Source: Burkholderia sp. E7m39
GTDB taxonomy: Bacteria; Pseudomonadota; Gammaproteobacteria; Burkholderiales; Burkholderiaceae
Direction of reading: 5' to 3'
DNA length: 64,000 bases
Assembly: GCA_001319865.1 (NCBI GenBank)
Contig: BBSL01000240.1
Location: 1-64,000 of the forward strand
The translations under genes and the position numbers were made by a program. The notes under the pieces are model-generated. The model was not told the DNA's origin, ran no database searches, and saw only the letters and a program-made list of their open reading frames with translations. Below, piece by piece: positions 55,659 to 64,000 of this stretch (within the stretch, counting starts at the first letter, position 1; each line of letters begins with the position of its first letter).

Positions 55659-56948
55659 CTATCGCGTGTTCGGCGGCATGGTGTTCTTGGCCAGATTGAT
55701 GAGGCCGGGTCTGGCGCGCGAGCGCTGGCACATCACGCCGACGGCAAGCAAAAGAAGGGGATAAAGGATCGTGTAACTGAATCCCGCGAGCAGAAAGCCA
55801 CAGGACAATAGCGCGAGCGGCGTGAGAAGCCAGCGCTGAAGTCGGGTCCCGATCTTCCAGCAGGCGAAGATGCAGACGAGGTACAACACGAGGAAGTTCT
55901 GATCGACCAGCATCACGAGATGCTGCACGCCGAGGTGAAGAGCCGCCGTCGCAATTAACACGATCGCAAAGCACGCGGCAACGAGCAGGACGGCATTGCG
56001 CGGATTGCCTTTCTTGTCTAGGGCAGCAAAGATCTCCGGCAGCAAATGATTACGTCCGGCCGAGTAGAAAAGACGGCTGGCGGCAAACACCCAGGCGTTG
56101 GCCGTCGCCTGTATCACGGCGAGCGTGACGAGTGCAAAGAGCGTTCGCCATTGCGACGGAACCAGCCGGGCAATGCCTTCCGTCGTGTTCACGCGCAGGT
56201 CGTCGCCTGCGCCGTTCACAGCCGCGGCCAGGAAAAAGTACAGCACGACCACGACGACAAAGCTGAAAAAATAGACGCGTCTGATGGTCCGCTGCGGGTC
56301 TTGAAATTCTTCGAGCCCGAACGAAACATTCTCCCAGCCCAGAAATGCCCAGAAAAGCAGGGCGCTCACTTTCCATATCTGCGATAGCGTCATGCCTGAC
56401 CAGTCCGGGTGCGTCCATAACAGGATGCCCGCATGCACACTCTCTGGACGCGCGGCACTGAGCGCAAGTACCGCCGTGACGATGAGACCCAGCGAAACGG
56501 TATTGACGAGTGCAGTCGTGCGCACACCGCATAGGTTGGAGATCACGGCGATGCCCAGGATCATCGTGGCCAACGGGAGCAGCGCGCGTTGATCCAGCCC
56601 GGAAGCGACCAGCGCATAGCTTGCGCCGATCATCGACTGCACGGGGACCGTCAGCGGAAAAGTGCCGCACAGTACGGCCGTGACCGCGTACTCGGCGCGT
56701 CGGCCGAGGGCGGCTTCGGCATAGCGCGAAATACCCGCTGCGCTCGCGTAGCGAGTGCCCAGAATCGCAAACACGCAAAGCAGCGGAAAACAGGCGACTG
56801 CGCAGACGAGCCATCCGAACGCGGCGATTTGCGGTGAGCTCACTTGCACCGCAAGGCCTGGAAGTCCGAATACGCCCGAGCCGACAACCATGCCGACGGC
56901 CAACGCAGTGCCGCCAAATGGCGAAATTCGGCGACGCAGTTCGGTCAT
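55659..56948 (-). CDS. APC-superfamily amino-acid permease
   Basis: The protein has 429 residues with about 12 membrane helices. Helix 1 reads GMVVGSGVFGLPGLA, the APC unwound binding segment. FWAFLGWENVSFGLEEFQDP in helix 6 resembles YjeH-type amino-acid exporters. AAGGAG lies 8 bases before the ATG. Substrate is unknown. It is adjacent to two LuxR-type regulators that may control it. Confidence 0.9.
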   Translation of the reverse strand: MTELRRRISPFGGTALAVGMVVGSGVFGLPGLAVQVSSPQIAAFGWLVCAVACFPLLCVFAILGTRYASAAGISRYAEAALGRRAEYAVTAVLCGTFPLTVPVQSMIGASYALVASGLDQRALLPLATMILGIAVISNLCGVRTTALVNTVSLGLIVTAVLALSAARPESVHAGILLWTHPDWSGMTLSQIWKVSALLFWAFLGWENVSFGLEEFQDPQRTIRRVYFFSFVVVVVLYFFLAAAVNGAGDDLRVNTTEGIARLVPSQWRTLFALVTLAVIQATANAWVFAASRLFYSAGRNHLLPEIFAALDKKGNPRNAVLLVAACFAIVLIATAALHLGVQHLVMLVDQNFLVLYLVCIFACWKIGTRLQRWLLTPLALLSCGFLLAGFSYTILYPLLLLAVGVMCQRSRARPGLINLAKNTMPPNTR

Positions 56949-57263
56949 CTCAGTGCTCCTTGATTGCGTCGCTGATGGGGCAGTTCGCGGCGCGCGTCAC
57001 GAGAGTGCAGGCATACGCGATGTCACCGGCGCGATCGAAATGCGCTTCGGGTACGAGCGTATTTGATTCGCCAGCGATGGGATCTTAGCTGCGCGAGCCT
57101 CGCGAGAGGCCCCCTTGCGAGGGGGTATCCGTTCGACGCTGTTTCCAGGTCGCGGCGCGGGCTGCGCGAACGTATCGCGCGCGGCGAGTGTGGTAGCGTG
57201 AAGACTTCCGCTTGCGCACGCCTGTTCGACGTTGCGATCCAATTACATAGAGGAGTTGTCTCG

Positions 57264-58058
57264 ATGTCCGTCCTTCCCCGCAAAGTACAGCGTGTTCTGC
57301 TCACCAACGACGACGGCATCGACGCGCCTGGCCTCGCCGTGCTCGAAGCCGTCGCGTCGGAGATCGCCGACGAAGTATGGGTCGTCGCGCCCGAACACGA
57401 TCAGAGCGGCACTTCTCATTCGATCAGCCTGCATTCGCCGCTGCGCGTGAGCCGTCAGGGCGAGCGCAGGTTCGGCGTGGTCGGCACGCCCGGCGATTGC
57501 GTCGTGATGGCCGTGCGTCATCTGATGCGCGACACACCGCCGACGCTGGTGCTCTCGGGTATCAATCGCGGCGGCAACCTGGGTGTCGAGACGATGTTCT
57601 CCGGCACCGTCGGCGCGGCGATGACAGGGCTGCTGCTCGGCCTGCCGTCGATCGCGTTGAGCCAGACCTTCACGGATCGCGAAAACGTGCGCTGGGACAC
57701 GGCGCGCGAACTGGCGCCCGGCGTGATTCGTCAGTTGCTGGCAATCGAGCACGACGTGCCGGTCTGCCTGAACGTCAACTTCCCCGATGTCGATGCATCG
57801 GCGGCGGGCCCGCTCACGCCGACGAAACAGGGCGTGGGTCTCGTGCAGGGCATCGACGTGCTGCCGCAAGTCGATCCGCGCGGTCTCGAGTACCACTGGC
57901 TGCGATTCCAGCGCGGCCCGCGCGATAACGCGCCGGACAGTGAAACGGCGGTGGTCGCGTCGGGGCGCGTATCGGTGACGCCGCTCTATTTCGATCGCAC
58001 CGACGAAGCTACGTTTGCGAAGCTCGCTACATCACTGGGCACGTCTCGAAGCGTGTGA
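57264..58058 (+). CDS. surE: 5'/3'-nucleotidase SurE paralogue
   Basis: The protein has 264 residues. It begins VQRVLLTNDDGIDAPGLAVL, with metal ligands Asp16 and Asp17, then APEHDQSGTSHSISLHSPLR and VLSGINRGGNLGVETMFSGT. These are the SurE active-site motifs for dephosphorylating nucleoside monophosphates. AGGAG precedes the ATG. The usual pcm-rpoS-nlpD context of housekeeping surE is missing here, so this is probably a second copy. A hairpin follows. Confidence 0.93.
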   Translation: MSVLPRKVQRVLLTNDDGIDAPGLAVLEAVASEIADEVWVVAPEHDQSGTSHSISLHSPLRVSRQGERRFGVVGTPGDCVVMAVRHLMRDTPPTLVLSGINRGGNLGVETMFSGTVGAAMTGLLLGLPSIALSQTFTDRENVRWDTARELAPGVIRQLLAIEHDVPVCLNVNFPDVDASAAGPLTPTKQGVGLVQGIDVLPQVDPRGLEYHWLRFQRGPRDNAPDSETAVVASGRVSVTPLYFDRTDEATFAKLATSLGTSRSV

Positions 58059-58079
58059 CGCCCGGCGCGCCAATATGAA

Positions 58080-58108
58080 AAACGCGGGCACATGGCACGC
58101 GTTTCTGT
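58080..58108 (+). terminator. Probable terminator after surE
   Basis: AAACGCG (58080-58086) pairs with CGCGTTT (58098-58104), followed by CTGTTTGT. It lies between surE and the convergent phosphatase and may serve surE. Confidence 0.5.
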
Positions 58109-58141
58109 TTGTGCGTTCATGCACGCAATCAGCTACGGCGA

Positions 58142-59854
58142 TCAGCCGCGCCGATGCTTCGACAGCGTGATGGTTTCGAACAGGTCATACGTGGCCGTCG
58201 TTGTCTGGTCCGCGCCGAGGGCGTGATAGTAGTTCATCGCGATCGTCGTCTTGCCGCCGTGCGACCCTGGGTCGTAATCGAACACGGCGATGCCGTAGCC
58301 CGTGGCCGTGTCGCGCTGCGCCGACCAGATCGCATCTTCGAGCGCGTCGGCGTTGGCGCGCGTGAAGGTGCCCGCCGACGTTCCGGGTATCGGTCGATTG
58401 GGCTTCGTGAACACCTTCGCCTGCGGATTGCCGTTACCCGTATCGATGCCGTACACGTCGAGCGGCGCGCTTGTGCCGCCGCCGCCGAGAATCAGGTGGA
58501 TCGTGCCGTGACTCGTGTCGAACGTGTTGCCGCTGCCCGCATGCGGATGCGTTGCGGGCTTCGGCTGCAGCGTATCGACTTTCTCGCCCGTCGACGCATC
58601 GATCCCCGCGTGATGGTTGCAGCCGCGCACGGGGTAGCTGCGCTCGTAGTCGTGATCGTGGCCGCAGAGCACGAGATCGACGCCGTAGCGGTCGAACAGA
58701 GGCAGCCACGCTTCGCGGATGCCCTTGTCCGAGCCATTGCCCGTCTTCGACGAACTCAGCGCGTCCTGATGCATCTGCACGATGATCCAGTCGACGTCGT
58801 CATCGTCGGCGGCATGGCGCAGCGTCTTTTCGAGCCATCGTGTCTGCTCGCCGTCGCTATAGCCGCGAACGTAGAACGACGTGCCCGGCGGGATCGGCGG
58901 GTTCCCTGTGCTGGCGGCGGGCACGAGCGGCGCTGGACCGGTGACGAACGCGGCGCCGTCCTGATACACGATATCGTCGGCATCGAGCGAGATGAACAGC
59001 ACGGAACTCACGCGGAAGCTATACCAGCGGCCTGGGAAATGCGTGCCGTTGCTCGGCAGCGTATAGCGCGTCAGATACGAATCGAAGCCTTGCGCGCCGT
59101 TGTTGAACTCGACTTCATGGTTGCCGGGGCAGGGCATCCACGGCCGGTTGGCGGCCGACGACTGGTTGTTGTTGCCGAAGTCGCGCCACACGTCGGGCTG
59201 GCTCTCGGGGTTCAGGTTCGCGTAGCACAGGTCGCCGTTGAGCAGGTGAAACAGCGGCTGAAAGCGCTCGACGGCCTGCACGGCGAAGCGGCTTTGCGGC
59301 GACGACAGCACCCAGCCCGTGTTCGGCGTCGCGAGGTCGCCATAGCTGGTGAAGCGGAATGGCGCGCGGCCGCGCGGCGCCGTTTTGAAGGTCGCGGAGA
59401 ACGGCGTGCCTGCGTTGCCGTCGTTATCGGCCGTAACTTCGTATTGATACGTCGTCGCGGGCTTGAGGCCTCGCAAACGCGCGTGATACGTGAACACCAC
59501 TTCGCCGTTCAGGCCGTCGGTGTAAGTGCGTTGCACGGCAAGCACGGTCGCGTTCTGCTCGCCCGATGCGCTGTAGCGCACGCGCGGATTCGTCGCGGCT
59601 GCCAGCGACGCCCACGACACGACCACTTCGTCAGCAGGATCGTCGCCCCATGTCAGATGGATCTGTTCGGGCGTGCCGTCGGATGTCGACGGGTCCGCCT
59701 TCGCGGAACCGGCCAACGTGCCCGCGGCCGTTGCGAATCCCGACGCACCAGCGAGCTTCAGAAAGCCGCGGCGCGAGAATCTGTTGCCCTGCGTGTTGCC
59801 CTGCGTGGTGGCGAAATCGGCGGGTGCGGTATCGGGAGTGTGCTTTTTCGACAT
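58142..59854 (-). CDS. Tat-exported purple acid phosphatase-like metallophosphoesterase
   Basis: The protein has 570 residues. A Tat signal with SRRGFLK (27-33) opens it. An N-terminal fibronectin-like domain of purple acid phosphatases follows (IHLTWGDDPADEVVVSWASL). Metal motifs are FRFTSYGDLATPN, HLLNGDLCYAN, CPGNHEVEFN, IVQMHQD and LCGHDHDYERSYP. It should hydrolyse phosphomonoesters in the periplasm with a di-metal centre. The frame is open upstream to 59890, but 59854 starts the signal peptide. It is convergent with surE, another phosphate-releasing enzyme. Confidence 0.93.
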   Translation of the reverse strand: MSKKHTPDTAPADFATTQGNTQGNRFSRRGFLKLAGASGFATAAGTLAGSAKADPSTSDGTPEQIHLTWGDDPADEVVVSWASLAAATNPRVRYSASGEQNATVLAVQRTYTDGLNGEVVFTYHARLRGLKPATTYQYEVTADNDGNAGTPFSATFKTAPRGRAPFRFTSYGDLATPNTGWVLSSPQSRFAVQAVERFQPLFHLLNGDLCYANLNPESQPDVWRDFGNNNQSSAANRPWMPCPGNHEVEFNNGAQGFDSYLTRYTLPSNGTHFPGRWYSFRVSSVLFISLDADDIVYQDGAAFVTGPAPLVPAASTGNPPIPPGTSFYVRGYSDGEQTRWLEKTLRHAADDDDVDWIIVQMHQDALSSSKTGNGSDKGIREAWLPLFDRYGVDLVLCGHDHDYERSYPVRGCNHHAGIDASTGEKVDTLQPKPATHPHAGSGNTFDTSHGTIHLILGGGGTSAPLDVYGIDTGNGNPQAKVFTKPNRPIPGTSAGTFTRANADALEDAIWSAQRDTATGYGIAVFDYDPGSHGGKTTIAMNYYHALGADQTTTATYDLFETITLSKHRRG

Positions 59855-60379
59855 GTCGTTTGTTCTCGCGGTGGAAGGCAGACGACGCACGAAGACGCAG
59901 CGCAGCGGGCGCGTCGGCGCGGGTAAGGAATGGGAACGAAGTGCATTCCGGGCAACACGATATACCGGACTGTGTTGCCTCGCTGTGACAGCGCCGACGG
60001 TTGTCCGCCCTTCACTCCGTCATACCTGCACGAGACATTTGTATGCGGACATGAAGCCGCATTGCTGTATTAGACGATCCAGCGCTCGAAGTTTTCATCG
60101 CGCAGCATGACGTCTGCGCATTGGCCGCGAGGCGCGGCGAAGTGTTGTAACCACGCACACGACGCAGCGTTTCGGAACGCCGTGGTTACAGTTGGCCTTG
60201 TCTGCGCGGTAGATCGCTTGCGTCATTCACGTTTGCTTACATACGCACACAGCTTGGCGGTTGCGGTTTGCATATAGTGCCCCCGATACACGAAGCCGGG
60301 AGTGCATGATGCAAGCAACATTCGGATTGTCGATGGATCTGCGTTTGCCACGCACCTTGCTTGCGGGAGGATGTCGACG
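59855..60379. other. Intergenic region, no gene seen
   Basis: About 525 bases upstream of the phosphatase and before a small hypothetical gene. Short open frames lack support. A TATAGT-like box near 60275 may belong to the next gene. No hairpin stood out. Confidence 0.45.
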
Positions 60380-60685
60380 ATGACCGACTCATACGAAAGC
60401 GCGGGCGACGAGGAGGTGATCGTCAGCGTCGACGAGCAGCCGTCGACGAAAGGGAGATGCGTCACGGTGCACGCGAACGGCCGGGCATTGTCGGCCGAAT
60501 TCAGCGAATTGACGGGACAGCTTTGCCTGAGGGAGAACGGCGTGATGGTGCAGGAATGGTTCCCGCCGCATTCGTGGTTCGCGATTGCTTCTGTTGCGGG
60601 CGCGCGCAGCTGGGGCACGCAGCCGAGCGCGGACGACCTGCACGCGCTGATCCGCAACGAGCTGATCACGCGGCGCATCGACTGA
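60380..60685 (+). CDS. Hypothetical protein (101 aa)
   Basis: The product begins MTDSYESAGDEEVIVSVDEQ and has a mixed, soluble composition with a tryptophan-rich middle (WFPPHSWFAIA). GGGAGG lies 9 bases before the ATG at 60380; an ATG at 60371 abuts the ribosome site. No family was recognised. It is convergent with an alpha/beta hydrolase, 6 bases away. Confidence 0.7.
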   Translation: MTDSYESAGDEEVIVSVDEQPSTKGRCVTVHANGRALSAEFSELTGQLCLRENGVMVQEWFPPHSWFAIASVAGARSWGTQPSADDLHALIRNELITRRID

Positions 60686-60691
60686 CGCGCT

Positions 60692-61558
60692 TTAGTTCGG
60701 GCTCGAAGCGCGCAGCCAGTCAAGTACCTGTTGCCAGCGCTCGTCGTTCATCGCGTCGAACCAACTGTCGTGACTGGCGTTTGGCAACAGCATCAGTTCC
60801 GAGCCTGGGTGTTCGCTCGCAAGCCGACCCGCATGCGCGACGGGTATCAGCGTGTCCTGCTGCGCACCGATTACGACGAGGGGCGCGCGGTAGCGCTCGA
60901 GCGCGGCGATGGAATCGAACGGATCATGCAGCATCCAGCGCACGGGGAAGAGCCTGTAATGCTCCGCTGCCACGCTCGCGAGCGAATCCCACGGCGTAAT
61001 GAGCACCGCGCCGGCAACAGCCGTCTCGTTGCCGCGCACCGCCTGCGCGGCCATGCCCGCACCGAGCGATTCGCCCAGCAGATAAAGCGGCCCGCTCCAT
61101 TGAGCGCGGGCTGCGCCGAGCGCATCGCGCGAGGCCGCCAGCGCGGCCATCATCGTGCGCTCGCCTTCGCGTTTTCCCTGGCCCGGGTATTCGGCCAACA
61201 CGACTCGGTAACCGTTGCGCACGAACACGTCGGCGACGGGCAGTTTGTCGCCGGCGGTTTCCGCATTGCCGTGAAATACGATGAAAGTGCCGCACGGCGC
61301 CTGGGCAGCAGGTGTGACCACATAGCCCGCGAACTGTCCGCCAGGATTCCACGGCTCGACGTCGTAGGCGCCACGATGCCCGGTCGGCGGATCGGGCATC
61401 TGCAGCGGCGCAGGCAGCAGCATCCTGTCCTGCATGCAGTAAAGCGCCAACAGCGCGAGCAGATAGACGGCCAGCGCAATGCCGACACAGAGCGCGAGCA
61501 ACGACATGCGATCCCTTGCGAAACCGGGCGGCGTGCGGCGCGGCTGGCCGAGGTTCAT
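60692..61558 (-). CDS. Alpha/beta hydrolase with N-terminal membrane anchor (BEM46/YqiA-like)
   Basis: The protein has 288 residues. A membrane helix at about 18-42 (LLALCVGIALAVYLLALLAL) anchors it, with the hydrolase domain probably facing the periplasm. Motifs include FIVFHGNAETAG (oxyanion), nucleophile Ser in GESLGAG, ITPWDSL, and the His in NASHDSW. It resembles BEM46-type hydrolases. Substrate is unknown. A weak ribosome site precedes the ATG. Confidence 0.9.
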   Translation of the reverse strand: MNLGQPRRTPPGFARDRMSLLALCVGIALAVYLLALLALYCMQDRMLLPAPLQMPDPPTGHRGAYDVEPWNPGGQFAGYVVTPAAQAPCGTFIVFHGNAETAGDKLPVADVFVRNGYRVVLAEYPGQGKREGERTMMAALAASRDALGAARAQWSGPLYLLGESLGAGMAAQAVRGNETAVAGAVLITPWDSLASVAAEHYRLFPVRWMLHDPFDSIAALERYRAPLVVIGAQQDTLIPVAHAGRLASEHPGSELMLLPNASHDSWFDAMNDERWQQVLDWLRASSPN

Positions 61559-61585
61559 GTTCGCCCGCCTGTCCGGGCGCGGGTG

Positions 61586-61801
61586 TCATGCATGCGCATG
61601 ACGGTCCTGTTCGAGCGCCTTCAGACGGGCATCGCCCGCGTCTTTCGCAGCGGCGCGGGTTGAGTATTTTTCGTCGGAAACGATGGCCCGTTTGACTTCG
61701 CGACCCGCGAAGTCGACCAGTGCAATGATCCACACATAATCGCCGGCTTGCTCGGCTGTCTGCACAAAGGCGTGTACGTCGCCCTTTTCGCCTGCTTTCA
61801 T
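61586..61801 (-). CDS. Small hypothetical protein (71 aa)
   Basis: AGGAGG precedes the ATG at 61801 closely. The product MKAGEKGDVHAFVQTAEQAG is soluble, with two short strands (DYVWIIALVDFAGREVKR) and a charged helix ending in His-rich residues. It stands upstream of the membrane-anchored hydrolase on the same strand, 27 bases away, so the two may be cotranscribed. No family was recognised. Confidence 0.7.
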   Translation of the reverse strand: MKAGEKGDVHAFVQTAEQAGDYVWIIALVDFAGREVKRAIVSDEKYSTRAAAKDAGDARLKALEQDRHAHA

Positions 61802-62088
61802 CGTGACCTCCTGAAAAGAAGAAAATGTCTGCGTGCGATGCTCGACGCGTTCAGTCATGCGTCTGAATCGATTCTAGGCGATGAATCCGGGCGCTACGAA
61901 TGTGCGCCGAACGCGCGCCACTTTAGACCGGTACGCAACAGCGCTGAGATTGGCGGGGCAGGTAAATGTTTCGTGCGCCGCGTCTCGTCCGGTAATCTGG
62001 CTGATGTATGCTGCTGGTTTTTCGGGCAGATTCATAGGACCAGAGCAGGCGCCATCGCGGCCCTCTGGCCGACCATTGAGAGGGACAC

Positions 62089-62853
62089 ATGCGGCGGGTC
62101 GTATTCAATCAGAAGGGTGGTGTCGGCAAATCGACCATCGTGTGCAATCTCGCGGCCATCAGCGCCAGCGAGGGCCTGCGTACGCTCGTCATCGATCTCG
62201 ACGCGCAGGGCAATTCGAGCCAGTACCTGCTCGGCGCGCGCGCGAACGAGGTGCATCCTACTGTGGCCGGTTTCTTCGAAACGGCATTGACGTTCAGCTT
62301 CAAGCCTGTGGACGTGACATCGTTCATTCATCCGACGCCGTTCGAAAACCTCGACATCATGCCCGCGCACGCCGATCTCGATACGCTGCACAGCAAGCTC
62401 GAATCGCGCTACAAGATTTACAAGCTGCGCGATGCGCTGAACGAGCTCGACATGTACGACGCGATCTACATCGATACGCCGCCCGCGCTGAACTTCTATA
62501 CGCGCTCGGCGCTGATTGCCGTCGAGCGCTGCCTGATTCCCTTCGATTGCGACGACTTCTCGCGCCGCGCGCTCTATACGCTGCTCGACAACGTGAAGGA
62601 AATCCAGCAGGACCATAACGACGCGCTGCACGTCGAAGGCATCGTCATCAATCAGTTCCAGCCGCGCGCGAGCCTGCCGCAACAGCTCGTCGACGAACTG
62701 GTCAGCGAGGGATTGCCTGTGCTTGGCGCACGGCTGTCGTCGTCCGTGAAAATTCGCGAGTCGCATCAGCACGCGACGCCCGTGATTCACCTCGATCCAC
62801 GGCACAAGCTGTCGCAGGAATATCTCGCGCTGCATCGCGAACTCGCGGGCTAA
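62089..62853 (+). CDS. ParA-family ATPase (orphan)
   Basis: The protein has 254 residues of the ParA/MinD class. The deviant Walker A is NQKGGVGKST at the N-terminus. Walker A-prime is LVIDLDAQGNSS, and YIDTPPALNF provides Walker B. There is no DNA-binding extension and no parB next to it. Such orphans often position protein complexes, not replicons. It is on the + strand and followed by a convergent small gene. Confidence 0.93.
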   Translation: MRRVVFNQKGGVGKSTIVCNLAAISASEGLRTLVIDLDAQGNSSQYLLGARANEVHPTVAGFFETALTFSFKPVDVTSFIHPTPFENLDIMPAHADLDTLHSKLESRYKIYKLRDALNELDMYDAIYIDTPPALNFYTRSALIAVERCLIPFDCDDFSRRALYTLLDNVKEIQQDHNDALHVEGIVINQFQPRASLPQQLVDELVSEGLPVLGARLSSSVKIRESHQHATPVIHLDPRHKLSQEYLALHRELAG

Positions 62854-62947
62854 CAGCGCGGTTGCTGAAACAGGCAAGCGAAGAAGGCGGCTGCTGAATC
62901 GCAATTTCTATCGTTGCAGCGAACGCCCGACGCGCTAACGGGTACCC

Positions 62948-62972
62948 GTGACAGTGCCGTTCATACTGTCAC
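62948..62972. terminator. 8-bp inverted repeat between parA and a convergent gene
   Basis: GTGACAGT (62948-62955) and ACTGTCAC (62965-62972) form a perfect dyad with a 9-base loop, next to a palindrome ACGGGTACCCGT (62939-62950). It may end either transcript. Confidence 0.4.
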
Positions 62973-63400
62973 GATGCAGACCCGTAGCTTTCAATTAACG
63001 CGTTATTCAGCCCGAACGGCTTCAATATGGCTAACGCGTGCTCCGAGACGACGAGTCTCGAATCGTCCGCGATGCCAAAGTCGTCGCGTCCGGCGCTGCC
63101 TGTCACGCATAACCAGAGAAATTCCGGCAATTTCCGCTCCGGATAAACTTCCTGGAACGATTCGCTAACCGTTATTTCGACATCGCGGCAAGTCATTCCG
63201 CTTACGCCCGCTTCATCCAATGCCGCGGCCGCTGCGTGCGTAATAATCAGTGCAGGAAAGCTTTCGAGTAGCGCGTCGCCAAGCCAGTTGATGATTCTAT
63301 AGTGCAGTTTGACGATGCCTGGCGGATGAATGGTTGTATCGGTCACGGTATTCTTGCCGAGGCCGCCCGCCACTTCGGGTTCGACATAATAAAACGCCAT
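62969..63400 (-). CDS. Hypothetical protein, possibly of immunity-protein type
   Basis: The protein has 143 residues. It begins MAFYYVEPEVAGGLGKNTV and holds NWLGDALLESFPALIITHAA and LPEFLWLCVTGSAGRDDFGI. This wording recalls small single-domain proteins often found as immunity partners of polymorphic toxins, but the match is from memory and no toxin gene is nearby. The gene is more AT-rich than its surroundings, which would fit transfer. It is convergent with parA. Confidence 0.7.
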   Translation of the reverse strand: MAFYYVEPEVAGGLGKNTVTDTTIHPPGIVKLHYRIINWLGDALLESFPALIITHAAAAALDEAGVSGMTCRDVEITVSESFQEVYPERKLPEFLWLCVTGSAGRDDFGIADDSRLVVSEHALAILKPFGLNNALIESYGSAS

Positions 63401-63734
63401 ATCGCATTTAAGATCGGAGTGATCGGTATTGTTGGCTCACGTTGCGGTTATAGCATAAGGGCGATAAGAAGTATTAATTCGTTGCGAAAGGCAACGTAAT
63501 TGGAGAAAACCGTTTCGGTAATACGACGCATCGCGCATAAAGTCCGTGTTTTCAAAAAAGCGTTTGAATCGGGGCGCCGTGTGGGCGGGTTCGGCTCAGT
63601 GGCGCGGCCCGGCGCGCGTCTCGACGGCGTAAAGGTTCCTGTAAAGAGTTACAGTCTTGCGCCGCACAGCGCACACGCGAAGAATGGAGGCGATGCCCGG
63701 CGATACAGCCGGGCAACTTTCCAGGGAGCGATAG
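63401..63734. other. AT-richer intergenic region
   Basis: About 334 bases between two divergent genes. A small dyad GTTGC-GAAAG-GCAAC lies near 63481-63500. Open frames are not convincing. It should hold the promoter of the minus-strand small gene. Confidence 0.45.
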
Positions 63735-64000
63735 ATGACCCGTGTTGTGCGCTTTCATGAATACGGCGATGCCGACGTGCTGCGTATCGAGAACGTGAAC
63801 GTTCCTGCGCCTCGCGCGGACGAGGTTCAGATCGCTGTGAAGGCCATTGGCCTCAATCGTGCAGAGGTCATGTTCCGTACCGGCCGCTATCTGCAAGAGG
63901 CCGTCTTCCCCTCACAGCTAGGCTATGAGGCTGCGGGCATCGTCAAGGCGGTCGGTGCGGACGTCAAGGGCTTTGCCGAAAACGATGCTGTCAGCGTGAT
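63735..64000 (+). CDS. Zinc/quinone-type NAD(P)-dependent oxidoreductase (3' cut by window)
   Basis: Eighty-eight codons are visible. The start MTRVVRFHEYGDADVLRIEN and VKAIGLNRAEVMFRTGRYLQ match the N-terminal GroES-like domain of medium-chain dehydrogenase/reductases of the quinone oxidoreductase group; the zinc ligands of true alcohol dehydrogenases are not seen in this part. GGGAGCG precedes the ATG. The Rossmann domain is beyond the window, so substrate and cofactor are not known. Confidence 0.88.
   Translation, partial: MTRVVRFHEYGDADVLRIENVNVPAPRADEVQIAVKAIGLNRAEVMFRTGRYLQEAVFPSQLGYEAAGIVKAVGADVKGFAENDAVSV

Noticed and set aside
63500-63760. 86-codon open frame before the oxidoreductase
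   Set aside because: It overlaps the next start codon in another frame and has no ribosome site or protein-like pattern.

Overview
The window reads as a chromosomal segment of a high-GC betaproteobacterium of the Burkholderia/Paraburkholderia/Caballeronia group. The basis is its codon use (mostly G or C in third positions), many LysR, MarR, LuxR and MocR regulators, an acetoacetyl-CoA reductase, a 4-hydroxyphenylacetate meta-cleavage cluster with separate hpaG1 and hpaG2, and a persulfide dioxygenase-rhodanese fusion of the kind described in this group. No rRNA, tRNA, CRISPR array or intact insertion sequence was recognised. The species assignment is an inference from gene content.

Region by region. 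(1) 1-6.7 kb: the tail of a cupin gene, a LysR regulator, then thiol and peroxide genes: a cyclic-nucleotide-domain/thioredoxin-reductase-like flavoprotein, Ohr, a lipoprotein, a 1-Cys peroxiredoxin and the persulfide dioxygenase-rhodanese. (2) 6.8-12.5 kb: a MocR regulator divergent from an amino-acid permease, a DadA-like amino-acid dehydrogenase and an orphan LivK-like binding protein, closed by a strong hairpin. (3) 12.5-22.9 kb: an arginine/ornithine island made of an ornithine decarboxylase and its antiporter, which is fused to a periplasmic solute-binding domain, plus arginine deiminase, ornithine carbamoyltransferase and carbamate kinase. Together these could convert arginine to ATP, ammonia, CO2 and exported putrescine. 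(4) 22.9-30.2 kb: a DUF3300/DUF2950 exported pair, an exported protein frameshifted at an A7 tract, a HAD phosphatase, a LysR/MFS divergent pair and a decayed CoA-transferase tail.

(5) 30.3-38.4 kb: glcG-glcB (glyoxylate to malate) back to back with hpaG1-G2-E-D-F-H, which degrades homoprotocatechuate towards the aldolase substrate; no hpaI aldolase is present. (6) 38.5-48.6 kb: mixed single genes, including a MarR-GNAT fusion with a palindrome-rich promoter, a GH63 glucosidase-type enzyme, psuG, a small SUOX-like protein, hydrolases, a LysR regulator and a tartrate/D-malate dehydrogenase. (7) 48.6-53.3 kb: a looser, partly decayed region with long gene-poor stretches, phaB, several very small genes, an ORF broken by two tandem duplications, a TIGR03118 lipoprotein and a TetR pseudogene. 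(8) 53.3-57 kb: two divergent LuxR-type regulators around a nested dyad, and an APC permease. (9) 57.2-64 kb: a SurE paralogue, a Tat-exported purple-acid-type phosphatase, small hypotheticals, an orphan ParA, a possible immunity-type protein and the start of a zinc/quinone-type oxidoreductase cut by the window edge.

The most unusual object is the PotE-type antiporter with a C-terminal solute-binding domain (13247-15496), whose junction still looks like a signal peptide. No clearly new multi-gene defence or signalling system was found.
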